From NCBI GenBank assembly GCA_050908895.1, contig CP171222.1, positions 1,893,111 to 1,957,110 of the forward strand: a stretch of DNA of 64,000 nt, written 5' to 3'. Source of the stretch: S5-A14a sp050908895. Lineage in GTDB: Bacteria > Bacillota > Clostridia > Peptostreptococcales > Anaerovoracaceae. Each line of letters starts with the position of its first letter. Position 1 is the stretch's first letter. Positions 43,020 through 51,016 of the stretch are shown here, one piece after another. A program made the position numbers and the translations under genes. Under the pieces are notes generated by a model. That model saw only the letters and a list, made by a program, of their open reading frames with translations. It made no database searches and was not told the DNA's origin.

Positions 43020-43832
43020 TTACAAGGATGTATGAATCCATATCATTTTTAGAGTTTTTACGCCAGTATTATGCCATTCATGCATTCTACTTGACTCAAA
43101 CCGTATAACATCCCCAGATTGTGCCATCACAACCTGTCTCTCATCAAGTATTACAGTGAGTTTCCCACTTAAAACATATATAAATTCTTCACCCGAGTTA
43201 TGTCGGTGCGCATTATAATCTCCAGCACCTTGCGCTACGGTAAAAATAGTAAAAATAAATGGAGAACTTTGTTCACTCAAAACTAAAATCTCAACGCCTT
43301 CAAGTGGTGAATCCGTTTCATATCCGTCACCTTTTTTTATTAAATTACCAAGAGATTCATTGTCAATGTCAAAAAACGATAACATGCTTTCCTTATAAAA
43401 ATCAGCTAAGATCTTAATGGTATCAAAAGAAACACAATCATCATTTTCTAATGCTTTAAGAACGTCTATTTTAATTCCTGTTTCGCAACTAACATATTCT
43501 AAAGAATATTGATACATCTCTCTTTTTGCTTTTAGTTTGTTTTTATAACTAGATTTAAGTTTATTTCTCCTAACAGTTCTATGAAATGTCAAATCATGAG
43601 CTAATAATTTTTTTATAAATTTACTACTTATACCTTCCTCTATTGAATATTGTTTTATCTTTTTAAGGTATGAAATATCTACAGGGGAATAAACACGATA
43701 ATTATTTCCTTTTCGTTTTGCTATAAACAGTCCTGATTTTTCCCAGTTTCTTATTGTTGTTGTTGTAACTTTTAACAATTTAGCCACCTCATGGATCGAT
43801 AATTCCTCACAGAATTTTTTACTTACTGGCAT
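43020..43832 (-). CDS. Regulator with MerR HTH, XRE-like HTH and cupin domain
   Basis: 270 residues. Residues ~10-75 are a MerR-type helix-turn-helix (LSIHEVAKLLKVTTTTIRNW, then NYRVYSPVDISYLKKI). A basic linker leads to ~108-155, which reads as an XRE-like HTH (SLEYVSCETGIKIDVLKALE, then SFDTIKILADFY). Residues ~185-270 are a cupin (AHRHNSGEEFIYVLSGKLTV with metal-type His/Glu, and SGDVIRFESSRMHEWHN). GGAGG lies 8 nt before the ATG. Three sensor/DNA-binding modules in one chain is unusual. It precedes the APC-SDR-aminotransferase genes and probably controls them in response to the imported or converted compound. Confidence 0.88.
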   Translation of the reverse strand: MPVSKKFCEELSIHEVAKLLKVTTTTIRNWEKSGLFIAKRKGNNYRVYSPVDISYLKKIKQYSIEEGISSKFIKKLLAHDLTFHRTVRRNKLKSSYKNKLKAKREMYQYSLEYVSCETGIKIDVLKALENDDCVSFDTIKILADFYKESMLSFFDIDNESLGNLIKKGDGYETDSPLEGVEILVLSEQSSPFIFTIFTVAQGAGDYNAHRHNSGEEFIYVLSGKLTVILDERQVVMAQSGDVIRFESSRMHEWHNTGVKTLKMIWIHTSL

Positions 43833-44108
43833 ATGGACCGCCTCCCTTTATATCTAAAATTTATTAAACTATATCATATCCTTAAGTTCTACGTAAAGCT
43901 CTAAAAAATTCAAGATCTTATTGGTGCATGCTGTGTGAAACTGTAAAGATTGAATTGCTATTTAGATAGATCTATTTAGTTTAATGCCTCAGCATTAATA
44001 CTAAAATTTTATATGTATCAAAAAACGAAAGATAAAACGCATCTTGCAGTCTTTTCTTCCGTTAATAGATTGTTATTAAATTAAATTTGTACAAATTCTC
44101 AATAAATT

Positions 44109-44525
44109 TTATTGAATTATTTGATACTGCTGTCCATCTATTTGTACACCTGTGGCAACAAAATCATCTCCTTGTTTTTTATACCAAACTTTACAAAAAA
44201 TATTATTGCTAGTAAAGATACTCCCATCCGATGCTTGGCACTGCACCATATATTCGCCATCTCTTCTTGCATATTTCCATCCATCCAAGTATCGCACGCT
44301 TGCGAAATGATTATCGAGTATAGATTCTGTTTTATCTTTCAATTTTCCAGCTTCAAAATCTGAAATATCTGTCTCTGGGATATGCACCTCATCAAAACTC
44401 TTTAGAAAACCTCCCTTTTCTGCATCATATAAATCTTCGCCGTTTAGTGTAACATAGAAAATTTTTCTATGTTCTACAGCAAATATGAACATTTTATTAT
44501 CTTCAATTTTGCTATGAAAAGACAC
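44109..44525 (-). CDS. Hypothetical protein, 3' part of a decayed lipoprotein gene
   Basis: 138 residues with a GTG start and no good ribosome binding site. I recognise no family. It is hydrophilic and beta-rich (FIFAVEHRKIFYVTLNGEDL, KVWYKKQGDDFVATGVQIDG), the look of a secreted ligand-binding domain. The same reading frame is open a few codons further upstream (ESIDNLVSFHSK), and better coding signal continues upstream in other frames to a lipoprotein-like signal peptide at 44796. It is therefore probably the C-terminal part of one disrupted gene. Confidence 0.45.
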   Translation of the reverse strand: MSFHSKIEDNKMFIFAVEHRKIFYVTLNGEDLYDAEKGGFLKSFDEVHIPETDISDFEAGKLKDKTESILDNHFASVRYLDGWKYARRDGEYMVQCQASDGSIFTSNNIFCKVWYKKQGDDFVATGVQIDGQQYQIIQ

Positions 44526-44796
44526 TAAATTATCTATCGATTCTTGCTTGATGGTTCACACCTTTTTAAGCTTGGTATTCCACATTGCATAAGTATCTTT
44601 GCATTTTCCCCCTCTTCTTCTTTATTAAAGCCAAATGTCTCAAGTTTTTTGCAAAACTTTCTTTACTAGATTCAATATCTGATAATTTTTTATCGTTTTT
44701 TCTCCTTGTATTTCATCGTCTGTACAGGCCGTAAAAAACACTTGCAGATATCAAAATTGCAAGCAATAAAATTGAACAGTATTTATTTTTTATCAT
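44526..44796 (-). pseudogene. 5' part of a frameshifted lipoprotein gene
   Basis: From an ATG at 44796 the frame gives MIKNKYCSILLLAILISA, a lipoprotein-type signal peptide, but runs into a stop before its Cys. Changing frame at a T6 run restores a lipobox (VFTAC) followed by TDDEIQGE. Further frame changes at two A6 runs give NDKKLSDIESSKESFAK and KLETFGFNKEEEGENAK, and another leads into the frame of 44109-44525. At least four breaks are needed. This fits a pseudogene; most breaks sit in homopolymers, so sequencing error or slippage cannot be excluded. Confidence 0.5.
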
Positions 44797-44845
44797 AAAT
44801 TTTCTCTAATATGCAAAATTCCCTTAAAAATTGACCTTATTTAAG

Positions 44846-44881
44846 CAATAGCTGTGAACAGTTCTTTGTTCACAGCTATTG
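44846..44881 (-). terminator. Terminator of the rnf operon
   Basis: Perfect 15-bp stem CAATAGCTGTGAACA / TGTTCACAGCTATTG with a 6-nt loop, 17 nt after the rnfB stop. The T-run on the minus strand is weak, but stem strength and position support termination. Confidence 0.7.
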
Positions 44882-44898
44882 TTAATATATTCCTCGTC

Positions 44899-45708
44899 TT
44901 ATGCAGTTTTCTTAACCGCTGGTTTTCTCATATTTACGATTGCAAATGTTGGGCAAACCTTAGCGCAAGCACCACAGTTTTTGCATTTTTCTGGATCGAT
45001 GAATGCTAGATTGTCTTCAACGTGTACAGCATCAAATTTACATACCTTTTCACACATCTTACATCCAATACATCCGTTAGAGCATACTTTTCTTACCTCT
45101 GCGCCAGGTGCAATTGATCTACACTGAACAATCACCTTGTTCTTTTCAGTTGAAATTCTGATTACTGAATTTGGACAAGCCTTAGCACACATCCCGCATG
45201 CTACGCAAGCATCTCTGTCAACCTGAGCAACTCCATCTACAATTTTGATTGCATCAAATTCACAAACCCTTTCGCAATCTCCAAGGCCAATACAGCCATG
45301 AGGACACGCAGAAACTCCACCAAAGAACTGTTTTGCCGCTGAGCATGTTTGCACACCAGCATATTCCATGATCTTCTTAGTTGCCTGATTTGTGCCGTAG
45401 CACTGCACAACTGCTACATCACGATCTCCGCCACCGGCTTCAACTCCAAGAATCTCTGCTAGTTTTGCTGCAACTTCTGCTCCTCCAACTGGACATTTCG
45501 TACAGCTTACGCTTCTGTCTTCTGCCATTGCATTTGCATAATCATCACAACCGGCATATCCGCAAGCACCGCAGTTAGCACCTGGGAGCTCTGCTCTTAA
45601 AGTAGCAAAAGTTTCGTCTACCGGAACAAAGAATACTTTAGAGGCGATAGTAAGCATTGCTGCAGCAACAAGTCCGATGGCAACAACGATTAAAATAGGT
45701 GTTAACAT
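44899..45708 (-). CDS. rnfB: Rnf complex subunit RnfB
   Basis: 269 residues. One N-terminal membrane helix is followed by the Fe-S domain with NCGACGYAGCDDYANAM and CTKCPVGG. Several 4Fe-4S ferredoxin clusters follow (ACVACGMCAKACP, GCIGCKMCEKVCK, KCKNCGACAKVCP). RnfB is the entry point for electrons from reduced ferredoxin in the ferredoxin:NAD oxidoreductase that pumps Na+ or H+. Last gene of the rnfCDGEAB operon. Confidence 0.97.
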   Translation of the reverse strand: MLTPILIVVAIGLVAAAMLTIASKVFFVPVDETFATLRAELPGANCGACGYAGCDDYANAMAEDRSVSCTKCPVGGAEVAAKLAEILGVEAGGGDRDVAVVQCYGTNQATKKIMEYAGVQTCSAAKQFFGGVSACPHGCIGLGDCERVCEFDAIKIVDGVAQVDRDACVACGMCAKACPNSVIRISTEKNKVIVQCRSIAPGAEVRKVCSNGCIGCKMCEKVCKFDAVHVEDNLAFIDPEKCKNCGACAKVCPTFAIVNMRKPAVKKTA

Positions 45709-45720
45709 TCCTTTGCCTCC

Positions 45721-46299
45721 TTACTGGAACAATCCACTGAATCCCATGAATCCCATGGAAAGCATTGCTGCTGTAATCAGTGTAATTGGAACACCCTTGA
45801 ACGCTTCAGGCACACCGGTTGCTGTTTCCAGTTTCTGTCTTACACCTGCAAACAGAACCATAGCTAATAGGAAACCAAGTCCTGCTCCAACAGCGTTCAG
45901 TAGAGCGTTGATATAGTTATAACCTGCATCGATGTTTGAAATACAAACACCAAGTACTGCACAGTTTGTTGTAATAAGCGGCAAATACACACCCAATGCT
46001 TTGTGCAGTGACGGCATGAACTTTTTCATCATCATTTCAACAAGCTGTACCAAAGCTGCAATGATCAGAATGAACACTACAGTCTGTAAATATCCAATTT
46101 CATATTGGTTTAAAATCTGCATTATCGGCCAGGTAGCTGCTGTCGCAAGTACCATAACAAATATTACTGCAATTCCCATCCCAGCTGCCGAATCTAATTT
46201 CTTAGATACACCAAGGAATGGACAAATACCTAGGAACTGAGCTAATACGTAGTTATTAACCAGAACCATACTCATTATGATCGTGATTTTCTCTGCCAT
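45721..46299 (-). CDS. rnfA: Rnf complex subunit RnfA
   Basis: 192 residues, integral membrane protein with six helices. NNYVLAQFLGICPFLGVSKK and TNCAVLGVCISN are conserved; the paired Cys residues bind an intramembrane iron-sulfur cluster with RnfE. It lies 12 nt from rnfB and one base from rnfE. Confidence 0.97.
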   Translation of the reverse strand: MAEKITIIMSMVLVNNYVLAQFLGICPFLGVSKKLDSAAGMGIAVIFVMVLATAATWPIMQILNQYEIGYLQTVVFILIIAALVQLVEMMMKKFMPSLHKALGVYLPLITTNCAVLGVCISNIDAGYNYINALLNAVGAGLGFLLAMVLFAGVRQKLETATGVPEAFKGVPITLITAAMLSMGFMGFSGLFQ

Positions 46300-46300
46300 T

Positions 46301-47059
46301 TTAGCCCTCCTTAACTTCTTCTGCTATTTCAGGTTTAGCTTCCTTCGCCTCAGCTTTAGCCTTTGCGAGCTTTGCAGCCTCAGCTTTCTTAACCTTTTCT
46401 GCAGCTCTTCTATCTGCTTCAACAGTCCTAAAACCCGAACACCCAAATTCTCTAACCAGTTTGCTCTTATCCTTTGTAATTACATATACGCCCGCAATTA
46501 AGATAGCGAATACGAAAAATCCACCCGGTGCCAGATTGAAGATTCCCATCTGCTCAATATGACCACCCAGAATGTTGAATCCTAGAAGGCTACCAGCTCC
46601 AAAGAACTCTCTTACAGCGCCCATGCAACCTAGTGCAAGAGTAAATCCAAGACCCATTCCTATACCATCAAGAGTTGAGTCGATAACGCCATTTTTGCTA
46701 GCGAACATTTCGGCTCTTCCAAGTATTATACAGTTTACTACAATCAGTGGAATGAAAAGTCCAAGGGATGAGTAAAGTGCCGGTACAAATGCCTGAAGCA
46801 GCATCTGAACAATTGTTACAAATCCAGCAATTACTACGATATAACAAGGAATTCTAACCTTGTCAGGAATAACGTTTCTCAGAAGAGAAATAACTATGTT
46901 TGAACAAACAAGTACTGCCATTGCAGATACACCCATACCAAGTCCGTTAAATACGGAGCTTGTTGTCGCAAGAGTTGGACATGTACCAAGCAAAAGTACA
47001 AGTACAGGGTTTTCTTTGATTATACCTTTAGTAAGGATTGCAAGCTTACTATTTTTCAT
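46301..47059 (-). CDS. rnfE: Rnf complex subunit RnfE
   Basis: 252 residues, paralogue of RnfA with six helices: NPVLVLLLGTCPTLATTSSV and IVVNCIILGRAE carry the conserved Cys. The C-terminal ~45 residues form a charged Ala/Lys/Glu-rich cytoplasmic tail (AEKVKKAEAAKLAKAKAEA) that exceeds the core family length. Its ATG overlaps the rnfG stop (TAATG). Confidence 0.97.
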   Translation of the reverse strand: MKNSKLAILTKGIIKENPVLVLLLGTCPTLATTSSVFNGLGMGVSAMAVLVCSNIVISLLRNVIPDKVRIPCYIVVIAGFVTIVQMLLQAFVPALYSSLGLFIPLIVVNCIILGRAEMFASKNGVIDSTLDGIGMGLGFTLALGCMGAVREFFGAGSLLGFNILGGHIEQMGIFNLAPGGFFVFAILIAGVYVITKDKSKLVREFGCSGFRTVEADRRAAEKVKKAEAAKLAKAKAEAKEAKPEIAEEVKEG

Positions 47060-47631
47060 TACTTGGCACCTCCTACTTTCTTAAACTGCTCAAGAGCAGC
47101 GAACACACCTTTATGTACACCACCGGAAGAAATTGTAGCACCGGTTACGGCATTAATTGTATTATCCTTCTTAATTTCCTGGCTTACAAGCTCAGCTTTT
47201 CCATTGTACTGTTTTAAATGTTTGGAATCGTGAGCCTTAGTTCCAAGACCTGGTGTGTCAGCATGGTCTACAACCTTAACGCCAGTTATAGCACCCTGCT
47301 TATCTATACCTATCATTTCAGTTAAAAGACCACCGAAAGATTTTGTTTTAACGGTCACCACAATACCTTCTTTGTTATCAGCAACAAAACAGTCTGCTAC
47401 GAAAACTTTATCTTTCTCCACAGTTACTAACTCCCCATCAAATGCGGTGAATTTATCAGCTGCGGAAAGCAGCTCCGCTCTAGTCTTATCAGCAGTCTTC
47501 TTGCTGTTTTCATCAATAATCGGCTTTGCAACTCCATATGTAGCGGCAAGAGCTGCTGTGATTACAAGGCAAATTGCCACAAGTACAACTATTGGAGTAA
47601 CGTATTCTTTGAAAGTGTTATTATTTTTCAT
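47059..47631 (-). CDS. rnfG: Rnf complex subunit RnfG (FMN-carrying)
   Basis: 190 residues from the ATG that follows AGGAGG; an in-frame GTG four codons upstream lies inside that site. One N-terminal membrane helix precedes an extracytoplasmic FMN-binding domain. The flavinylation motif is AVTGATISSGGVHKG near the C-terminus, where ApbE attaches FMN to Thr in the family. The start overlaps rnfD by 11 nt. Confidence 0.96.
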   Translation of the reverse strand: MKNNNTFKEYVTPIVVLVAICLVITAALAATYGVAKPIIDENSKKTADKTRAELLSAADKFTAFDGELVTVEKDKVFVADCFVADNKEGIVVTVKTKSFGGLLTEMIGIDKQGAITGVKVVDHADTPGLGTKAHDSKHLKQYNGKAELVSQEIKKDNTINAVTGATISSGGVHKGVFAALEQFKKVGGAK

Positions 47632-48610
47632 TTGGTTTTCCACCTCCTACTACGTTTCTCTTAATAAAGTGACTATCAATAAGTGGAGTAACAATGTTCA
47701 TTAATAGAATTGAAAAAGATACTCCCTCTGGATAAGCACCCCATAGTCTGATTGCCATTGTAATAAGTCCGCAACCTATACCAAACACTATTTTACCCTT
47801 TGGCATGATTGGAGAAGTTACATAGTCAGTTGCCATAAAGAATGCTCCAAGCATCACACCACCGGCAAACACGTGGAAAACAGCCATATTCAAAGCATTT
47901 CCATCTCCCTTGACTCCATAGTATATCAACGCAAATACAAATACCGTTCCTATGAAAGCAACTGGTGTATGAGGTAAAATGATTTTCTTCCATATTAGGA
48001 ATAAACCGCCAATAAGTAATGCAATACCACTTACCTCACCTAGTGAACCTCCGATAAATCCTAGAAACATTTCCATATTTGAAGGAAGATCTTTTGCGGA
48101 TCCTTCAGCTAAAATGCCCAAAGGTGTAGGTCCTGTTGTAGCATCGGTTGCTTTAACAGTCACAGGTAGTGGCCAGCTCGTCATCTGTGTCGCAAAAGAT
48201 ACAAACAAAACAATTCTCGCAACAATTGCAGGGTTTGCAACATTCTTGCCAAGTCCACCGTATAATTGTTTAACAATTACGATAGCCACAAAACATCCAA
48301 CTACTGCCATCCAAAGCGGAAGGTTTGACGGTACATTGAAAGCAATCAATACACCTGTAAGTGCAGCTGATAAATCCTTTACGGTCTGTCTCTTGTGAGC
48401 TAAATAGTTGTATCCATATTCAAATCCTACCGAAGCAAGTACACATACAGCTGTTAGAAGAATAACTCTAAATCCAAATACGTATGTGCTAACTAGAAAT
48501 GATGGAACTAGGGCAAGTATCACATATCCCATTGTCTTAGTCGTATCAAGGGCTGTCACAATATGTGGAGCTGATGCAACGGTCAGGTTATTATACTCTT
48601 GTCTTTCCAT
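47621..48610 (-). CDS. rnfD: Rnf complex subunit RnfD
   Basis: 329 residues with about nine to ten membrane helices. GGVMLGAFFMATDYVTSPI contains the Thr that carries covalent FMN in RnfD/NqrB proteins. LYGGLGKNVANPAIVARIVL is another conserved segment. It forms the ion-translocating core with RnfA, RnfE and RnfG. Confidence 0.97.
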   Translation of the reverse strand: MERQEYNNLTVASAPHIVTALDTTKTMGYVILALVPSFLVSTYVFGFRVILLTAVCVLASVGFEYGYNYLAHKRQTVKDLSAALTGVLIAFNVPSNLPLWMAVVGCFVAIVIVKQLYGGLGKNVANPAIVARIVLFVSFATQMTSWPLPVTVKATDATTGPTPLGILAEGSAKDLPSNMEMFLGFIGGSLGEVSGIALLIGGLFLIWKKIILPHTPVAFIGTVFVFALIYYGVKGDGNALNMAVFHVFAGGVMLGAFFMATDYVTSPIMPKGKIVFGIGCGLITMAIRLWGAYPEGVSFSILLMNIVTPLIDSHFIKRNVVGGGKPNEK

Positions 48611-48611
48611 T

Positions 48612-49925
48612 TTATAATCCAGCCTCCTTTACAACGCCTTTACCTAGCTTATTCATAAATCCGAGAGGTCTTCTTGCCGGACATACAAAGGAACAACTTC
48701 CGCATTCCATGCATTGCATAACCTCAAGTTCCTTTAATTTTTCTGCATCTCTTGCCTCATAGGCATCTGCAAGAGCTGTTGGAATTAACGCAAATGGACA
48801 TGCTGTATGGCATCTACCACAGTTAATACAGGCTGTCTCTTCGGGTAAAATAGCCTTATCCTTAGAAAATGCAAGTATTGCGTTATTATTTTTAACGATA
48901 GGCATCTGATCTGAAAAAATAGCTCTTCCCATCATAGGTCCTCCCATTAAAACCTTCTTAGGAGGATTCTTGTATCCACCACAGAATTCCATAACGTCAG
49001 CAATTATGGTTCCAATAGGTGCAAGAATGTTCTTAGGAGTGGCAACTGCATCTCCATCGACTGTCATTCTTTTGTTTACTAGAGGAATACCATTTCTGAA
49101 ATACTGTCCAACAAAGGCAATAGATGTAACATTAGATAAAATAATTCCAAGTTGTGCCGGCAATACGCCTGCTGCCATATGCTTTCCAGTAACTTCATAA
49201 ATCATTACACGCTCTGCACCCTTAGGATATCTTGCCGGTAAAGGGAATGTCTTAATCTCATCATGACCCTGTTCCTTTAGCATCTTGTCTAGCAAGGCTA
49301 TAGCATCCTGCTTGTTATCCTCAATTCCAATAAAACCCTTCTTTAGGTTTAAATACTTCATCACCAGTACCATGCCATCAATAATGTCTTGAGTATCCTC
49401 AAGCATTAACCTATGGTCGGAAGTGATAAACGGTTCGCATTCTGCTGCGTTAACAATTAGCGTATCAACTTCTTCAATGTTCTTTGGATTAAATTTAATA
49501 TGGGTTGGGAACGAAGCACCTCCCAATCCTACAAGACCACTTTCTTTAATTGCTTGCACAAATCCAGACAAGTCTTCCACCTGGGGAACCTTGATATCCT
49601 CTGACAGTTCTTGTTTTTTATCTGTCTCGATAACGACAAGAGTGTCATTGCCACCAACAGCAGATCTTTGAGTTTCGATTGCCTTTACTGTGCCGGAAAC
49701 ACTGGAATGAATAGGTGCGCTGACAAAAGCGTCAGTATCTCCTATCTTTTGGCCAACCTTCACTGTATCGCCTTTGGAAACAAGGGGTTTACATGGTGCA
49801 CCTATGTGCTGTGACATTGAAATTTTAACTACGTCAGGAATTGGCATAACCTCAGTCTGACATTTAGCTGTATTCTTGAAGTGTCCAGCGTCGATGCTGT
49901 GCAAATGCTTTGCATTTGAACTCAT
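48612..49925 (-). CDS. rnfC: Rnf complex subunit RnfC (NADH-binding)
   Basis: 437 residues from the ATG that follows AGGAAGG by 8 nt (an upstream in-frame start lacks a site). The flavin/NADH-binding region includes GLVGLGGASFPTHIKF and AECEPFITSDHRLM. Two C-terminal 4Fe-4S motifs are CINCGRCHTACP and CMECGSCSFVCPARRPLG. First gene of the rnfCDGEAB operon. A TATAAT on the minus strand at 49973-49978 is a possible -10 box, though no good -35 accompanies it. Confidence 0.96.
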   Translation of the reverse strand: MSSNAKHLHSIDAGHFKNTAKCQTEVMPIPDVVKISMSQHIGAPCKPLVSKGDTVKVGQKIGDTDAFVSAPIHSSVSGTVKAIETQRSAVGGNDTLVVIETDKKQELSEDIKVPQVEDLSGFVQAIKESGLVGLGGASFPTHIKFNPKNIEEVDTLIVNAAECEPFITSDHRLMLEDTQDIIDGMVLVMKYLNLKKGFIGIEDNKQDAIALLDKMLKEQGHDEIKTFPLPARYPKGAERVMIYEVTGKHMAAGVLPAQLGIILSNVTSIAFVGQYFRNGIPLVNKRMTVDGDAVATPKNILAPIGTIIADVMEFCGGYKNPPKKVLMGGPMMGRAIFSDQMPIVKNNNAILAFSKDKAILPEETACINCGRCHTACPFALIPTALADAYEARDAEKLKELEVMQCMECGSCSFVCPARRPLGFMNKLGKGVVKEAGL

Positions 49926-50017
49926 TTTCGAAACCTTCCTTTCTAAAAATTTAACATAATCATACATCGGTCATTATACAACAAATTTAAACAAAAATCA
50001 TTATTTTTTAAAAAGTA

Positions 50018-50126
50018 TGTTCAAAATTAAACTTTTGGGGTATAATTAGATTCACAATTGGTTCAGTTAGCATTGGTATACAAGTACTTTTTGAACCAAC
50101 GGCTTGAAAATAGACGAATTCAAGCC
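50018..50126 (+). promoter_or_regulatory. arsR promoter region with two inverted repeats
   Basis: A plus-strand TATAAT (50041-50046) with a weak TGTTCA 17 nt upstream could start arsR. Downstream lie two consecutive inverted repeats: TTGGTTCA (50058-50065) with TGAACCAA (50092-50099), and GGCTTGAA (50101-50108) with TTCAAGCC (50119-50126). They may be ArsR operators or leader hairpins. The region also separates arsR from the divergent rnf operon. Confidence 0.4.
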
Positions 50127-50185
50127 ATTCAACAATTTAGCTACAAGAGGTATTGATATAATATATAGAGAGAGTAGGTGAAATA

Positions 50186-50551
50186 ATGAATAAACTACCC
50201 CACGTTCACAATCAAAAAACCGAAGAACTTCTCGCAAGAATGCCGGATCCTAAGATTTTTGAAATGTCCACAGACTTATTTTCCATTCTATCCGATAATA
50301 GTAGGGTAAAAATCCTTTGGCTTCTTTGCCATACAGAAGATTGCGTAGCTAACATTGCTGCAGCTGTAAATATGTCTTCACCAGCTGTTTCTCATCATTT
50401 GAAACTGCTGAAAAATGCCGGCATCTTAGCTTACACTAAAAGGGGCAAAGAGGCATACTATACCCTGGCTGACAACGAAAAAGCCTTAGAGGTACATAAA
50501 ATTATTGATACAGTCTTCCATATGGATTGTTTTACAGATTTAATCAAATAA
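50186..50551 (+). CDS. ArsR/SmtB-family metal-responsive repressor
   Basis: 121 residues with a winged helix: MSTDLFSILSDNSRVKILWL, then the recognition helix NMSSPAVSHHLKLLKNAGIL and the wing KRGKEAYYTLAD. The segment LCHTEDCVANIAA carries Cys where ArsR/CadC-type sensors bind metal. The C-terminal helix has HKIIDTVFHMDCF with His/Cys/Asp ligands as in alpha-5 zinc-type sites, and the N-terminus has HVHNQ. The inducing metal is not certain. No transporter gene follows directly; its nearest neighbours are the divergent rnf operon and the riboswitch-controlled surface protein. Confidence 0.88.
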   Translation: MNKLPHVHNQKTEELLARMPDPKIFEMSTDLFSILSDNSRVKILWLLCHTEDCVANIAAAVNMSSPAVSHHLKLLKNAGILAYTKRGKEAYYTLADNEKALEVHKIIDTVFHMDCFTDLIK

Positions 50552-50611
50552 TTTAAGTTGATATTTAGAAATGCAACTACATTGCTTTTCCGAAAATAGC
50601 ATCCGATTAAG

Positions 50612-50674
50612 AGCAATCCTCTCAAGAGCTGATTTCCAAAGTCAGTGACTTGGATAATGGGCTTGCTTTTTTTA
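50612..50674 (+). terminator. Possible terminator after arsR
   Basis: CCAAAGTCA pairs with TGACTTGG (one bulge), flanked by weaker pairing of AGCAATCC with GGGCTTGCT. A run of seven T follows. It lies 60-120 nt after the arsR stop and just before the promoter of the riboswitch transcript. Confidence 0.45.
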
Positions 50675-50709
50675 TTGACACGACTATGGTATCCATGATA
50701 ACATACCAT
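50675..50709 (+). promoter_or_regulatory. Promoter of the riboswitch-surface protein transcript
   Basis: Consensus TTGACA at 50675-50680 and TAACAT at 50699-50704 with an 18-nt spacer. An inverted repeat ATGGTAT (50686-50692) / ATACCAT (50703-50709) overlaps the -10 box and may be a repressor site. Confidence 0.55.
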
Positions 50710-50734
50710 CGTAATAAAGTTAAAAACATTTAAA

Positions 50735-50938
50735 TACTTTTGCAAGCGTTTAAACGTAAATGTAGGGAAGAGAGTTAAAAGCTCCACTGTCACGCAACTG
50801 TGATTCGCTTTATGGCGATAAGTCAGAATACTACGCAAAAGTATAGCTGATACTACGAGCGATGGTTTAGCTACGCTGATCTTTGATTAGTTGGATACTA
50901 ATTTTTGTTAGTTTATGTCACAGTAGTACCTGTGGCAT
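50735..50938 (+). promoter_or_regulatory. Cobalamin riboswitch
   Basis: P1 pairs TACTTTTGC (50735-50743) with GCAAAAGTA (50835-50843). Inside are the conserved elements of the cobalamin aptamer: AGGGAAGAG, the core CACTGTCACGCAACTGTGA, and the B12-box-like AAGTCAGAATAC. Several positions differ from the textbook consensus (AGTCAGAATAC instead of AGTCAGGA-AC), so it is a slightly divergent member. An expression platform with a terminator hairpin (50915-50938) follows. The regulated gene is the surface protein at 51017. Known role of the class: repression when adenosyl- or other cobalamins are abundant. Confidence 0.8.
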
Positions 50939-50945
50939 TTTTTAT
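50915..50945 (+). terminator. Riboswitch expression-platform terminator
   Basis: ATGTCACAG and CTGTGGCAT form a 9-bp stem (one wobble) on a 6-nt loop, directly followed by TTTTTATT. It is positioned between aptamer and start codon, consistent with ligand-dependent premature termination. Confidence 0.75.
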
Positions 50946-51016
50946 TGCACCCATTACATTATTCTAAATATTTTTAACCACTGTATTATTATCAAATATT
51001 TAATTGGAGGAAATTA

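Noticed and set aside
50735..50938. Reading the region before the surface gene as a plain leader or as minus-strand coding sequence
   Set aside because: The minus-strand frame here has no recognisable product, whereas P1 pairing, conserved core and terminator fit a cobalamin riboswitch.
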